Positions 1 through 11,694 of a stretch of DNA of 64,000 nt are shown here, piece by piece. Position 1 is the stretch's first letter. Every line of letters begins with the position of its first letter. Origin of the DNA: Lichina pygmaea (Eukaryota; Ascomycota; Lichinomycetes; Lichinales; Lichinaceae); contig OY730169.1 in NCBI GenBank assembly GCA_963422465.1, forward strand, positions 5,580,001 through 5,644,000, read 5' to 3'. The notes beneath the pieces were generated by a model that saw only the letters and a list, made by a program, of their open reading frames with translations, searched no databases and was not told where the DNA came from. A program made the position numbers and the translations under genes.

Positions 1-763
1 GAGTCGGCTACAGCGCTCTGAACATTAAAAGGCTACTGTGGCGGGCATCTGCCCGACACCTCGCGACTCGCATATACCACTATAGGTGCGGCTGCGCGTG
101 ACCTGCCCACATTCCAGGTGCCCAGTCACCGACAAGTCCTCACACCAGATTCAACGTCTGTCTCACGCCAGATCCAAGATAGCCCAAGCTGGATCCAACA
201 TATGTCTTCCAAGATAAACAGTACACACCATTACTCTCTGTCTCCTAGATCAAAACACGGAGATATCACCCATGGTTATAATCCAAAGAAAAAAGATCAA
301 CCTCCCACATACAAGTCACTGGGACTTACAGTACTGCCGGGGGAGAAGCCAAAAAAACCATCAACAGTATGTATGAAGACCAGTCTAACTAGCATCACAG
401 TCACTTATCTATAGTAAATTACTGCAGAAGATCTGAAAACTCATGTTCAATAGACTGGATCACAACACACAGATTGGAGGATCAACAAGCAACAGGTAAG
501 CCCCATCATCCTACCAATATACAAGTTCTACAATGTTCAACACAATCTGTGCTTTCCAAAGTTTTGTCGAGCATCGCTGAACAAGCTTGGTTTCTTTTCC
601 CATGCATTGACATCCTGACGCTCTGACACACAAAACCCCTGACTTCCCCCCCTTTCCCTTCTTCCTCCTGCCTCCACAAGTCACGTTCGAAATAAAGGCG
701 GACACAGTTCCATCCATTGTTTCAAGCACTGTCGGCGGAGTAGCGACCGTCACCTCAGTGGTG
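1..763. other. Intergenic, no gene recognised
   Basis: No reading frame here resembles a known family. A 98-codon open frame at 118-414 on the plus strand has no recognisable domain. The stretch could be the 3' flank of a gene lying to the left of the window or decayed repeat sequence; nothing in it decides between these. Confidence 0.4.
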
Positions 764-1196
764 ATGGGTATAAGAGCGAAGCGGAAGGAGAAGCGGTATA
801 GGCAACCTTCTTGTTTGTCTTTCCAATTTATATTAGTATGTTTTTTATATTTCTTACTTTTCTTCCTTAACCTGATGTGCTAACTTACCTTGTGCCCGTA
901 GAGCGACGAAGAAGGCCGCGAAGGAGGCCGTCGAGCTGCGTCGGGCCGTTGGAGCCGCCGCCGTCGACAATACCACGAACGCGGCAAAGAACGCGTGCCT
1001 AGCGGGGGCACTCGCTGGCGTCCACGTGAGGATGGCGGGTCGGACTCTGGCGGCCGCTGCCGCGGCCGGCGAAGTGGCGGCGGTGGCGGCGGCGCCGTTG
1101 ACACCATGCGCGGATGCCGCGAACCTCGGTGCGACCGGAGACTCGATGGCTGCCGCCACCGTCGCCGCCAACGCCGCCAACGCCGCCAACACCTAA
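764..1196 (+). CDS. Possible small Ala-rich basic protein, two exons
   Basis: I do not recognise this family. An ATG at 764 opens a short basic exon (764-795, MGIRAKRKEKR), followed by a likely intron 796-901 with GTATAG donor, a CTAAC branch-like sequence at about 880 and a CCCGTAG acceptor. Joining the exons keeps frame and gives a protein of about 108 residues ending at 1194-1196. The N-terminus is Lys/Arg-rich (ATKKAAKEAVELRR) and the rest is strongly Ala-rich with AAN repeats near the end. The unspliced frames on both strands are GC-rich shadows. The case rests on the well-formed intron and preserved frame only; the Ala bias could also come from GCC/GCN repeat DNA. No function can be assigned. 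Confidence 0.35.
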
Positions 1197-1702
1197 GCTG
1201 CCCCAGCAAACACAGCAGCAAGCAACAATATCCCTGTCCCAGCCATCAGGGCCAAGTCGCCGCCAACCACACCCAGTGTCCCGCACACCCCCACCACCCC
1301 CACTCCTACTCCAAATCCTCCCACCACTACCATGGCGGGTTGAAGAGATGTGCTCTAAGAGTATACTTCTCAAGTCTTTACTTCCGAACAGTTCCCTAGT
1401 GGACTGCCTGGGCTATAGTAACGTTGTTGGAGAACTTACCACACATGTGATGTTGTTCTTTGTTGGCTCTCCTCTACATGAAGTGTGGCTGTCGCTGTCT
1501 CTTGTAAGTATAAGCATAGGCTTTTCAACAACCCCCCTTCCCCTTTAGCTACCCGACTAAAAAGTCGCTTTGTGGATGCAGAGCTCAACTGATAGGATTG
1601 CCCCAGCAGACCGCATACTCGATGGGATCACGACGGCTTTCCTTGACTGACTCAGCACCAATACCGTAGCGCTCGGGCTCGGCACATTGTTTCTCTGTCC
1701 AA

Positions 1703-1723
1703 CCCCCCCCCCCCCCCCCCCCC
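1703..1723. repeat. Poly-C run, 21 nt
   Basis: An uninterrupted run of 21 cytosines in intergenic DNA, one of several such runs in the window. Confidence 0.9.
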
Positions 1724-2495
1724 AGTGCTAGGCAAGTTGCTCTTTCCTCTGGGGATAGAATCAGAAAGGTCGGAAGCTTGGAAGGAAAGTGTCAGAAGGC
1801 CCAACCAACTCGGCCAAAAGACCCGACAACCCTGATCAGGTGATCAGAACTGCCGTTGGCTGATTATATAAGGCTGCACGTAACAGAAAGAACACCTAGA
1901 GTGTCATAGATGTATAAATAGCTAGCACATCTCTTCTTCAGAAAAGACCAGACAGAATCGAACACACATTTCCTGCTGCGGCTGCAGTGCCACCATTCGT
2001 GACCCCACCAGTACTGCTGGCATCTGTGCTGTTGATGGAATCCTGCCTTGTTTGTTGTTGTTGTACGGAGGTATGTATGTATGTATGTATGTATTCCTAC
2101 AGTCTGACATGATCGAGTTGTGGTCCTGTGACCTCCACGTGATGCCGAGGACCCCCATATAGCTCGCTAGATACGTAGCTCTTAGCTACGTTACGTACGT
2201 ATGGGTATGTATGGACGTATGTAGACTACGGTAGTCGGGCCCAGGCGAGGCTTGCTCCCCAGCTTGAGCCAGCCAGGGCGGTGAGGGCCCGGCACTGCTG
2301 TGTTGGGCCCCATTGCAGTTTGGTGTCCAACAGGACACCGAGTACTCGGACGGTGGGGGGCGGCTCAGCCCTAGTGGCCTGAAATTTATCGGAGACAGGC
2401 GAGACTTACTATTGCTGAGGTAATACGTACCGTAGTGGCTTACTAAGCAAGGTCACCCGACGCCACACTTTGCTAAGACTATGTGCACCGGATAG

Positions 2496-2521
2496 TACGG
2501 AGTACGTATTACTCCGTACGC
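2496..2521. repeat. GTAC-type inverted repeat upstream of SWIB gene
   Basis: The arms GTACGGAGTA and TACTCCGTAC are exact inverted copies around a short centre (CGTAT). The same ACGGAGTAC/GTACTCCGT words recur in other intergenic regions of this window. Any regulatory role is inference. Confidence 0.6.
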
Positions 2522-3050
2522 TTTCAACTTCCAGTAAGTTCACGGGCTCAATCTAACGCCTTTAGGAAAAATGATCACCCTACCTTCAAGCTGAGCTGTC
2601 GGGCTCTGCTGTTTTCTGACAACCTGAAAAGTCACCATCGCCGTAGAAAGCAGTCGGTAGGTCGTCCCTCTTTCTCACCAAGAATACATCGTCAGTATCA
2701 AGACAGTCCATGGTTTCTGCAGCACCGGCGTCCCCAGACCTCCCTCCACCATCTCCGCAGTGGGGCTTGAAGAGTGTATCCTGCCTGTGACTGCGCCATT
2801 GAGCACTAAGCTTACTGTATAGCGTTGCCATCAATCATCATGACTGTCTTTGCTGCCTGAGAAGCGCTCGGTCTGGAGCTCCTTCGGGGCATCGCACCGT
2901 AGCGTTGCTCCGGCCCATCGACACGAGACCGTGTAGCATTGCTGTCATCGCATTCTGGCATACGTCCAGCCTCGCTTTGTCGACACCTTCGGCCATCAAG
3001 CCCAAGGGTTCCTTTGGTCCTTGGTGGAAGTGGCCATCAACGCATTCAAC

Positions 3051-4091
3051 ATGTCTCGTACGTCTCGGACAGCTCTCTCCGTTGACCCCGCTCCCCTCGG
3101 TCTCTATGTAAGCGCCCTCCTGACTTGCTTCAGTGGATCCGGAAATGGAGACGGAATACACCACCATCATTGATTCGATACTGGCTGCCAGCGACTTGAA
3201 CACCATCTCGGAGAAACGCATTCGCAAAGGCCTCGAAGCTGCCGTTCAGCATGACTTGAGCGCACAGAAGGTGGGCCCTCAGAGCGACCTGTCGTCCAGC
3301 ATCTACATGGGCCTAATGGCCCTCGTCAAAATAGCACCTGATCAAGGGCTTGATCATGACGAGATTCGACAAGTTTCATGCCCAGACGAGCGCCACAACG
3401 TCCTCGCCCGGCGAGACGCCCGCTCCGCCCAAAAGTCACCCTTCCAAAGCGACCAGGAAGGCCGACAAGGCTCAGCTGGCGACTGATTCTGACGCTGCCG
3501 AGTCTCCCAAGAAGAAGGCCAAGCTGGAGAAGACCGACGACGATGCACGTCTGGCAGCAATGCTGCAGGCCGAAGAAAACAGTCGAGCCAGGCCAACGCG
3601 TCGCTCGGCGAATCGCAAACCACCCGTGACCAAGAAGAGAAGGTCGGCATCCAAGCCCAAGTCGTCGGCAAAGGTAGAAGACGAGGGAAGCGGTGCATCG
3701 GATTCGAGCGACAAGAAGAAGGCGAATGTGAACCGGTCAGGCGGCTTTCACGTGCGTGCTCCGGTTCTGTCCTAAAGGGGCAAGGGAGGCACTGACGTCC
3801 TGTAGAAGCAGTTGACCCTCTCTGCGCCACTGGCAGAGCTGTTAGGCGAGACCACGGTAGGTTCCTGGACCCGCACGATCGACGCGCGTGGCTGATAGGC
3901 GGCAGCTATCGAGGCCCGAGACGGTCAAGCGATTATGGGTCTACTTCAGAGAAAACGGGCTCCAGGACCCGAACGACAAGCGTCAAATCCGATGCGACGA
4001 TGCCTTGAAATCCGTTTTCAAGCAAGACCGGGTGCACATGTTCACCATGAACAAGATGCTCAGCAATCACCTCTTCGCGCCGGATGAGTGA
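3051..4091 (+). CDS. DEK_C / SWIB-MDM2 domain chromatin protein (UAF30/TRI1-like)
   Basis: Predicted 261-residue nuclear protein in five exons: 3051-3057, 3134-3270, 3347-3751, 3806-3856, 3906-4091. The lengths sum to an in-frame CDS. Residues about 1-60 (MSLDPEMETEYTTIIDSIL, then SEKRIRKGLEA) match a DEK C-terminal-type helical domain. A Lys/Ser/Glu-rich linker with basic clusters (PKKKAK, KKRR) follows, probably nuclear localisation signals. The last 85 or so residues form a SWIB domain (GGFHKQLTLSAPLAELLG, LSRPETVKRLWVYF, MFTMNKMLSNHLF). Yeast proteins of this architecture are UAF30, a subunit of the RNA polymerase I upstream activating factor, and its paralogue TRI1; which role applies here cannot be told. 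The first exon is only 7 nt but has a perfect GTACGT donor; a downstream in-frame ATG at 3145 is the alternative start. Confidence 0.88.
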
Positions 4092-5137
4092 GCTCCTGCG
4101 CCTGCTAGAGGTCTTTGGCCTTGAAGATACTTGGGCGATCGCTATGCCGCGATGCCATTCACGAAGTCCAGGATCGGCGTCGGAGCGTGAGACTTGGGAT
4201 TGACTATGCGGGTCTGGGTTTGATATCCGAGCGCTCGGTGTGTCCTTGGGACAGTGGAGTTGGTCCACGCCAGCCGTGGCCTGCAGGCAACCGAACCGCA
4301 AGCCTTTTACCCTTGGGATTTTTGTTGGATAAGTATTCTCATGGCTGTTTCTAATTGCAACGTCTCATCTTCTTTTTTTTTTTTACCCCACCAAAGGGCA
4401 CAGGCCGACACTGTCACACTGCCACGGCTGCCTCTCATTGAAATCTCAGGTACGAGCCCACGCAAGTAGTGCCAGTAACCTTTTCATGTTTGAAGGATGA
4501 TCCCGAGATCACCGTCCCCAAGGGCTTGAGGAGGAATGCTTGCCGCTCTCGGCGGAAACTACGTGAACTTTTGACGCCCGCTTGCTGAAGCTCGCTGTAC
4601 GAGGGAGTCAAGGGGCCCACCAAGACCTCGGTTTAGCGCTAACCACAGATCAACTTCAGTTATGGTACGTAACGTACGTACGTACAACATTCGATTCTGG
4701 AAGTGCTTCCTGTCCTTGCGCTCGCACGAGTACGTACTGTACGTATGTATGTACGTAACGGGAGTGGTCTGGCAATTGGTTTTGTCCTTGTGAATGGCTG
4801 TAAATGCCTGTACATCATCAAATGCCCCTGCAGCGCCCCTGTTCAAGTACTTAAGGTTACCTGATGTGAGGCTCAGTGATATATAAGCTAACAGGCTTTC
4901 GAGCGCTGCTGAGTCATCAGGTACTATCTACTAGAGATGACTAGCATCAGCCCAACAATCCGATCAGATCGTCAGCGTCAGAAGCTCTGTAAGCCGATTG
5001 TACTCCTGTTGATTCAACTACCCTCCTCTCAGTACACCATTCATTCGTACGAGTGTAGGCGCAGTGACAGTTGAATCTGCGTCAATCGACCGGAACTGCG
5101 CGGAAGACACCATACAGTGTGGACGAATACACCAAGA
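4092..5137. other. Intergenic between SWIB gene and HEL2
   Basis: No gene recognised. It contains a short T run near 4370-4384 and a TACGTACGTACG-rich cluster at 4666-4757, 380-470 bp upstream of the HEL2 start. Confidence 0.6.
4666..4757. repeat. TACGTA/GTAC-rich cluster upstream of HEL2
   Basis: Two dense groups of overlapping TACGTA and GTAC words (around 4666-4685 and 4731-4757) lie upstream of HEL2. They are self-complementary and resemble clusters before other genes in the window. Confidence 0.5.
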
Positions 5138-7598
5138 ATGCCCGGTTTGGAGAGCAATCCAACCGCAAACAATCAACAGCATCCAGGAGCACCCGGAGGT
5201 GGACGCCGCAGAGGTGCACCCCGTGGCAGAGGATCCAATGTGCCGCGAGAGAGGTCGAACAGATCTCGCCCTCCACGTACGGATCATAAAGTTGACAATC
5301 AAGCCTCCTTGAACGGGAACAGGAACGGTATCACTCTGTCCGTGTCAGGGACAGACCAGCCGGCCCGAGGCAACGTGGAGTCTAGAGCCAACGGCGACGA
5401 CTCGGACGGCGAGATCTGCTTCATCTGTGCCTCTCGGGTGATCCACACATCCGTGGCTCCTTGCAACCATCGTACCTGTCACATATGTGCTCTGAGATTG
5501 CGGGCTCTGTACAAGACCAAAGCCTGCGCCCACTGTCGGGTGGGTCAGCCCCAACGGGGATCTTCGCACAAAGCTGACGCGGAACTTTGTGCAGACAGTA
5601 TGGGATCATGTCGTATTCTCTGACGATGCCTCCAAGAATTTTGAAGACTTCAAATATGCCGACTTTGTTACCGTTGACAAAGAACTTGGCATCAGATACG
5701 AAAGTCACGACATTCTCCAGGACACTGTACTCCTTCTGCGGTTCAACTGCCCCGACCCTAGCTGCGATGTTGCATGTCTGGGATGGCCTGACCTCCACCG
5801 GCATGTCAAGACGATTCATCACAAGATCATGTGGTGAGCATCAAAAATTCCCGCTTGACATCGGCTCCCGTTGACGATGTGTAGCGCATTGTGCACAAAC
5901 AACAAGAAGGTCTTCACTCATGAGCACGAGCTGTTTACGTATGGTGAACTGAGGAAGCACGAGAGATTTGGAGATGATCATCCCGGCGCGGAGGACCAGA
6001 GCGGCTTCAGGGGCCATCCTGACTGTGGCTTCTGCAAGCAGCGCTTCTACGGGGATGATGAGCTCTACGCCCACTGTCGAGAACGCCACGAGCGGTGCCA
6101 CATCTGTGATCGAAGGGACCAAGGACGACGGCAGCAGTACTACGTCGACTACGACTCGCTCGAGCAACATTTCAGGCAGGAGCATTTTCTGTGCCCCGAC
6201 ACGGAGTGTCTGGAGAAGAAGTTCGTGGTCTTCGAGTCGGAGATTGACTTGAAGGCGCACCAGCTGGAAGCACACCCGAACGGCTTGTCCAAGGACGCTC
6301 GAAGAGAAGCTCGGAGGGTCGACATGTCCGGCTTCGATTATCGGCTTCCCCGTCCGTCGGGTGGAAGAGGCGAGCGGCGAGAGAATCGAGGGCGCGAAGG
6401 CGGCAGGGGTAGGGATCCGAACGCCGAGCCGCTGCCGCCGTCCTCGGCGCAGCCCCTCGGCCGAGCGGAGTTGGCCTTCCAAAGACAGTTGGCCGTCCAG
6501 AGCGCGCAGTCGATCTCGACGCGCACGTTCGGCGGCCAGCTCACGGCGCATGCCGCCGCCGCGCGCCCGAGCAGCAACGGACGCGACGGTGGCCAGAGGG
6601 TCGCCGAGCCCGGTCCTCGACCGCACAGCAGCGGTCCGGGCGAGCCGCCATCCATTGGCTCGCTCGGTCTCAACCCTACCTCGACCGAGCAGCCGTCACC
6701 GACGGACGAGGAGGAAGCAACACCGCATCAACAGGCACGCAAGGCCCGACACGCGGCCGTCATGGGGCGAGCCCTGACACTGCTCACGAACGACCAGGTC
6801 GGATTCGAGGACTTTCGCTCCAAAGTCTCGTCCTTCCAACGATCGACCATGTCCGCCGCCGAGCTGGTCGACTCCCTCTACATCATATTCGACGCCAGCG
6901 TACCGGACCTTGGTAAATTGATCAAGGAGCTCGCGGAAATCTATGAGAATCCTTCCAAACGCACGAGTCTGCTGCAGGCCTGGAACGACTGGAAGGCGAC
7001 CCGTGAAGACTATCCTGCTCTTCCAGACTCGAGCGCCGCAGCCGCTACTCCGACGAGCGCACTAGGCCGTGGCGGCGCACGGGTGCTGAGGCTGAAAAAC
7101 TCGACGGCACAGTCCTCGAGGTCCGAGGTCAGCCGGCACGGAAGCTGGGGTTCGGGCCCGGCGAACCCGACAGCGCCGCCCCCGGTCACCTCGGCATCGT
7201 CAGTCTCTGCTCAGCGCTCCGGGTCTACCGTTGCAGGTGCCGCCCCGTGGGGCGGCTCGTCGACCCCTTCCCAGCGACCGGCTGCTCCGACGAGCACCCC
7301 GAAGCCTCCAGCTCGGGCCCGTAGCGCCTTCGCACCCTCCGAGGCCTTTCCCGCTCTTCCAGCAGCGGCGAGGCCCGCCACCAGCATCGCCCTGCTTGGG
7401 TACGGTAGGGGTCCGGTGAGGCGCGATCTGGCCAGAGCGCCGGCGACGAACGCGTGGGCTGGCGTGTCGGCGTCAGACGGGACGAATCCTGGGGGATCTG
7501 CCGCGGACTCTGCCGCCCACTCTGCCGCCGACGACGGAGACAACAGCAAGAAGAAAGGAAAGGGACCGAAGCGCCAAGTTCTGTTTCACTTTGGCTGA
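5138..7598 (+). CDS. HEL2: RING/C2H2 E3 ubiquitin ligase Hel2 (ZNF598 homologue)
   Basis: Predicted 784-residue cytoplasmic E3 ligase in three exons (5138-5539, 5595-5833, 5885-7598; frame preserved). A Gly/Arg-rich N-terminus (residues about 20-60) precedes a C3HC4 RING at about 92-134 (CFICASRV, CNHRTCHICALRLR, ACAHCR). Cys/His-rich zinc-finger segments follow (FNCPDPSCDVACLGWPDLHRH; CGFCKQRFYGDDELYAHCRERHERCHICDR; CPDTECLEKKFVVF with a HQLEAH). The C-terminal half is Ala/Pro/Ser-rich and disordered. In yeast and animals this family recognises collided ribosomes and ubiquitinates small-subunit proteins to start ribosome-associated quality control. The start at 5138 is the first ATG in frame. 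The two-finger arrangement after the RING is characteristic, so the assignment is firm. Confidence 0.93.
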
Positions 7599-8665
7599 AG
7601 CAACGCGCTGACGGACGGAGTTTCGTGGTCTGGTCCCTTCAGCGTCGCGGCGCTGGAGCAGTCACGGGGGAAACGTGGATGCTGGGAGGCTTCTGTCAGG
7701 GTTCAGATGGAGTCTACGTATCCACAGATATGACGTTCGGCACGGCGCTACCCTGTAGACGTGTTTCTTGGTCTTTCATGAGGCTATCCGGCGAGTCGTC
7801 GCTGCGATGCGAGGGTCATCGGCACCCCAAGACGTTGGCGTACCCGCGGAGCCACAAGCTGGAAGTGGTGCCCTTTTGTACGATAGCAGCACCACACCAT
7901 CTCAACTGTACTTTCACCCGGCGAGATGGACCGAAGGCATACTACCAGAGTCACTCCCAGCACCACCCACCGATCATGCGAAAAGGACAGTCTTCGCCTC
8001 GACAATCTACGACGACAACACTGGCCAACTGGACCAGTGGTTCCGACAGGCAAGTTCTGCATGTAGAAGAAGGCTGTCGCCCAGCGCTTACGGTACTGTA
8101 CTGTACGTACGTATTACAGTGGCACGACAAAAGTCTGCGTACACCTCCATACAAAATCTACCTTGGCTTACTCTGGAGAATCAATACATTTCCTCACTGC
8201 TGTAACCCCTGAATTCAGCCGTATTACTTATGAAAGTAGCACCGACAGCTTGTACTACGTATGTACATACGTAGTGTACGCAGACTTGTGTCATGACGCT
8301 GTACCGTCTCGCTGTGCCAAATCAATGCTGACTCACAGGTCTCAGCCACTACGTTCTCAGGCCTAGGGCCTCGAGATTTAGGCTATCTGAGGCTATGGGT
8401 AGGGCTTGTTCTACCTGTAGATGGGGGCATGCACGCACTGGCACGGCAGGGTAGCTCCTCCTCTACGGTACGGTACTGGTACCGCTACGTACAGTAGTAC
8501 CGTGCCATATGCGGAAGTACTCCGTACCGGTACAGTACAGCGGGCTACGGCAGCCTAGGCACGCCGAGCTCGACCTTCTCTCCCACGTCGTTGACGCCTG
8601 CAGAGAACGTCAGCAACAGCTCTCTCTCACTGCCCTCCCTTCGGAGCCGCGATCGTCTTCCAGTG
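7599..8665. other. Intergenic between HEL2 and the FAR-17a-like gene
   Basis: No gene recognised. Overlapping open frames over 7454-8212 continue the 3' end of HEL2 in other frames and show no domain. GTAC-rich clusters sit at 8090-8116, 8258-8280 and 8464-8540. Confidence 0.55.
8464..8540. repeat. GTAC/GGTACC palindromic cluster upstream of FAR-17a-like gene
   Basis: The stretch is built almost only from overlapping GGTACGGTAC, GGTACC, TACGTA and AGTACTCCGTACC words. It lies 125-200 bp before the start codon of the next gene and can fold on itself many ways. Confidence 0.6.
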
Positions 8666-9930
8666 ATGTCGTCCACGTCGGCAAAGCTCGTCGGGCGTCA
8701 TCCGCTGCAGCGAATGGCCTCGCCCAGCCGCACCGTCTCGGCCGTGGTCCATGTACGCCGGTCTTCTCCACCATCGGCGAGACGTACGGTACGGTACGGT
8801 GCAGCTCTGTCTGACCGGTGCAACAGGTCTTGGGCCTGCTTAGCTTCGCGGCCTCCTTCAAATAGTACGAAGATGCGGTACATGTATACGATCCGCGGTG
8901 GAAGTGTTGCGTCCGGATCTTTTCGCGCGGCTTCGCTTCCCCCCTCCCCGGCGGTCATCGAGCTGACGTTGACGAGGAAGCCTCGTCGATTACCCGAGCA
9001 TCGTGTAAGGCAAGCCGGTGTCGTCAACTTGGTTCACCCCTTGATATCATCCCTACGAGAACGCTTCAGGGCAGGTGACTGCTGACACGATGTCGTTCGT
9101 CGCAGCAATGAAGCATACGGATGGCATTTTCAGTATCTCACCATCATCGGCCTAGCCATGGCCGTAGTCACCTTCGGTCTGGGCTTGTTCGCCGACATCA
9201 CCCTCTCGCCCCAAGCCTTTCTGCTCAAGAATCAATTGGCCGTGACCACGGCGCCCTTGGAGATCCTCATCAGCATCCTGTATTGGGGTCTATCGGTGGT
9301 ATGTCGAGGGTCCCTTAGGCGACAGCCACGAGATGCCATCGTGGCTGTACCAAGAGTGTCCGACTTTTTCGGGCCTGCAGTGTGGCTGATGGCGATGCGA
9401 TCACGCTCTCGGGCACATTAGATTGACAAGAAATTGGTTTTGCCGGACTGGGCTGTCATTGCTCCTCTGGCCGGTGGGTATACGCTGCAGAAGCCGCCGT
9501 TTGAAGGGAAGGCTAAGATTTCTCTGTTTCAGATGTTGGGTTCCATGCAGCCCCGGCCTTGTTCCTGCTGTTCGACATTTTTCTTCTATCCCCACCGTGG
9601 ACCATCACCGTGCTCCCGTCCATCGGAGTGAGCCTGTCTTTGGCTCTCGCGTACTGGGCGTGGGTTGAACAATGCTATCGGCAAAACGGCTGGTCCGTGT
9701 CCCGATCCTTGTTTCGCGAAGAGTATCTCCAACTCTAGCTGATTCTTCCTAGGTATCCATACCCGATCTTCGAAGCCTTGAAACCTTCATACCGCGCCGG
9801 TCTCTTCGCGACGAGCGCGCTGCTGATGGTTGCGTGTACGAGCACGCTAAAGTGGCTGTACGGGAGGATGAATGGGTACGGTGGAGGTCGAGCGCCGATG
9901 GCTCGACCAGGTGCCGTCAAGGAGACTTGA
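8666..9930 (+). CDS. FAR-17a/AIG1-like integral membrane protein
   Basis: Predicted 235-residue multi-span membrane protein of the FAR-17a/AIG1-like family (androgen-induced gene 1 / ADTRP relatives in animals, some of which are threonine hydrolases of fatty-acid esters). Exons are 8666-8752, 8827-8864, 9106-9298, 9422-9473, 9533-9692 and 9753-9930; all junctions are GT..AG and the sum is in frame. Family features are the N-terminal HPLQRMASPSRTVSAVVH, SFAASFKYNEAYGWHFQYLTIIGL, an LLKNQLAVTTAPLEILISILYW span, and GFHAAPALFLLFDIFLL with the conserved His, followed by WAWVEQCYRQNGWYPYPIF. Exon 2 is short (38 nt) and splits a Tyr codon. The first intron holds a GTACGGTACGG repeat. The substrate in fungi is not known. 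Confidence 0.85.
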
Positions 9931-10340
9931 AGCCTGCGGTACGTGCTCCTCGACGGTATCTTGGCGCCACATCCGGTCAGTGAGTACATTTGAATTGATT
10001 ACGGTGAGTGGAGGGTGATGACGGCCGATTCTTGGTCGAGACTAAGATCAATGCAGTGAACTGGAATAGACATTTAGAGATTAGAGTCAGCTTTACCTCG
10101 GCACGCAAAGCCGAGCATGAGTCCATTCAAACCCTTGGAGATTATTAGGCTTGCTTGATCTACTACGGTAGCTTGACCATCCTTCCCCCCTTCATGTGAA
10201 GTTGCAGCAATATCTTGAACGACCATTGACTGACTACAGATTAAAAAAGAGGGCGAAGTACGGAGTAGAGAGGTTTTGATAAAGGCCGCTGTGAAGCATG
10301 GAAAATCCCACCAACTCCTAGCCTCGCGGAAAGGGGTTTC
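9931..10340. other. Convergent intergenic, nothing seen
   Basis: This 410-bp stretch lies between the 3' ends of the FAR-17a-like gene and frataxin. No gene, repeat or structured RNA was recognised. Confidence 0.6.
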
Positions 10341-11188
10341 TCAGAACGTGCTGTCCTCAAGGCCCAGGTTCACACCAACCTCCTTCCTCAGGATATCAGG
10401 AAGAGAGGAACCATCTCTGAGATACACCCAGCCGCCAACACCGGTGCCCTCCTTGTCGTGCATGCTCTCGCCGAGAAGGACCCAGTCGTAGCGCTTCGGA
10501 CCTGACACGGGCGAGCTGAGCCAGATCTGCTTGTTCGGCGGCTGCTTGTTGATGATGTATGTGCCCGCTGGCGGAAAGTGGAGCGTGAGGAGGCCGGCCT
10601 GGTGGTCGACCGAAAGACGTCAGCCGGGACACGGAGTCATTCCACAGAGATGACTGGCACAAAGCGAGGGGCGCGTGTGTGTTTATGGGCAGTAGAATGT
10701 AGCAGAGGGTCATGACGGACCGAGCATTCAACCTCGACGTCTTCTCGATCCTCCTGAAGATCCTCAAGGCGCGCAAGAAGCTCCTCCATGAACGTATCCG
10801 CCCGGTCGTGGTATTCCTCATTCGAGATGTCTGCAGGGACAACAGGAGATGGAGACGTCGCCTGGAGTTGGGAAGCCGGGTTCGTTGACGCCGACCTAGA
10901 TCCGTCTTGGGCGCGAGCGGGCCTTGTCGAATGGATTGCTCGGCCCTGCTTGGCAGGGTTGCGTTTCGGCAAGTGGACATTGGTCGCTAACGATGCGATG
11001 CTCCCGCTGCGCCGGCACAGCGGCCGACGGACGTCATTGCCGCCGCCGCAACGCACATGTGATGAAGCCTGGGAAGCACCCGCAGCTCTTCGAGCGATGA
11101 CATCTCCAAAGACTGCGCTCGTCGCAATTGCGGACGGAAGCTTGCCCAAAACACCGCTCCGACCGATTGAGCACATCGTCAACGTCAT
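10341..11188 (-). CDS. YFH1: Frataxin, mitochondrial iron-sulfur assembly factor
   Basis: Predicted 241-residue frataxin in two exons (11188-10721 and 10598-10341). The first 90 residues are Arg/Ser/Ala-rich with almost no acidic residues, fitting a mitochondrial presequence. The frataxin fold follows: an acidic first helix ([33 protein letters not shown]) and then the beta-sheet core with the conserved [19 protein letters not shown] and SGPKRYDW, and a C-terminal helix ([13 protein letters not shown]). Frataxin binds iron and activates the cysteine desulfurase complex for Fe-S cluster synthesis in the matrix. The intron splits the fold after VEVECS; the family usually has Tyr where this Cys is. 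An in-frame ATG four codons downstream (MCSIGRSG) is an alternative start. It is head to head with the PPWD1 gene, 506 bp apart. Confidence 0.92.
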
Positions 11189-11694
11189 CTCGCAGCTAGG
11201 ACTTGATGTGGAGCTGTAGCCAAGCTTCCTACCGGTACCGTACGGTACGGTATCCTTCCGGATCGACCTTGAGAGTAATTACCGTAGGGATGAAAGGGTC
11301 CGTTGATCATGCAAGTACTGTCGATATGGACAATCGTCGTTCTTGGGCGGCAGCGTGATCGTGACGCAAACCCATGCGGAGAGCTTGTCGAAGCTTTCTC
11401 TTCCCGTTGAAGCTCAGAAGATCTCCGTGTGTACCGGTACGGAAGTACAGCAGCTACACCGTCTTCGAAAGGGACTTTTGGTACTGATACGATTGCGACG
11501 TGAATTTTCATTTGAGTTGAGAATAGACAAGTAGCAGCTGCTCCTCCCGAGACACATGTAAAGATCGTCAATTCGAACTCCAACCCGCCACTCGCTCTCA
11601 TCCTCTAGCTCCTTCTACGAGCTACCTGGATCGCGAAAAACACGATTCAACTTCCAGGACACCATCGCCAGGAGCTACCTCGGCGGACGAGACC
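11189..11694. promoter_or_regulatory. Shared upstream region of frataxin and PPWD1
   Basis: A 506-bp region between two divergent start codons, so both promoters must overlap or lie close. It contains a GTAC-type palindromic cluster at 11230-11252 close to the frataxin start. No defined factor site can be claimed from the sequence. Confidence 0.5.
11230..11252. repeat. GGTACCGTACGG palindromic cluster
   Basis: Overlapping TACCGGTA, GGTACC and CCGTACGG palindromes lie 42-64 bp upstream of the frataxin start codon. Confidence 0.65.

Larger units (their letters stand above)
1197..3050. other. Intergenic, low-complexity and palindromic DNA
   Basis: No gene recognised. The stretch holds a 21-nt pure C run (1703-1723), a (TATG)n run near 2070-2092, TACGTA-rich sequence at 2170-2225 and a GTAC-type inverted repeat at 2496-2521, about 530 bp upstream of the SWIB-domain gene. 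Confidence 0.6.

Noticed and set aside
7454-8212. 252-codon frame after HEL2
   Set aside because: It overlaps the HEL2 coding end in another frame and carries no recognisable domain.
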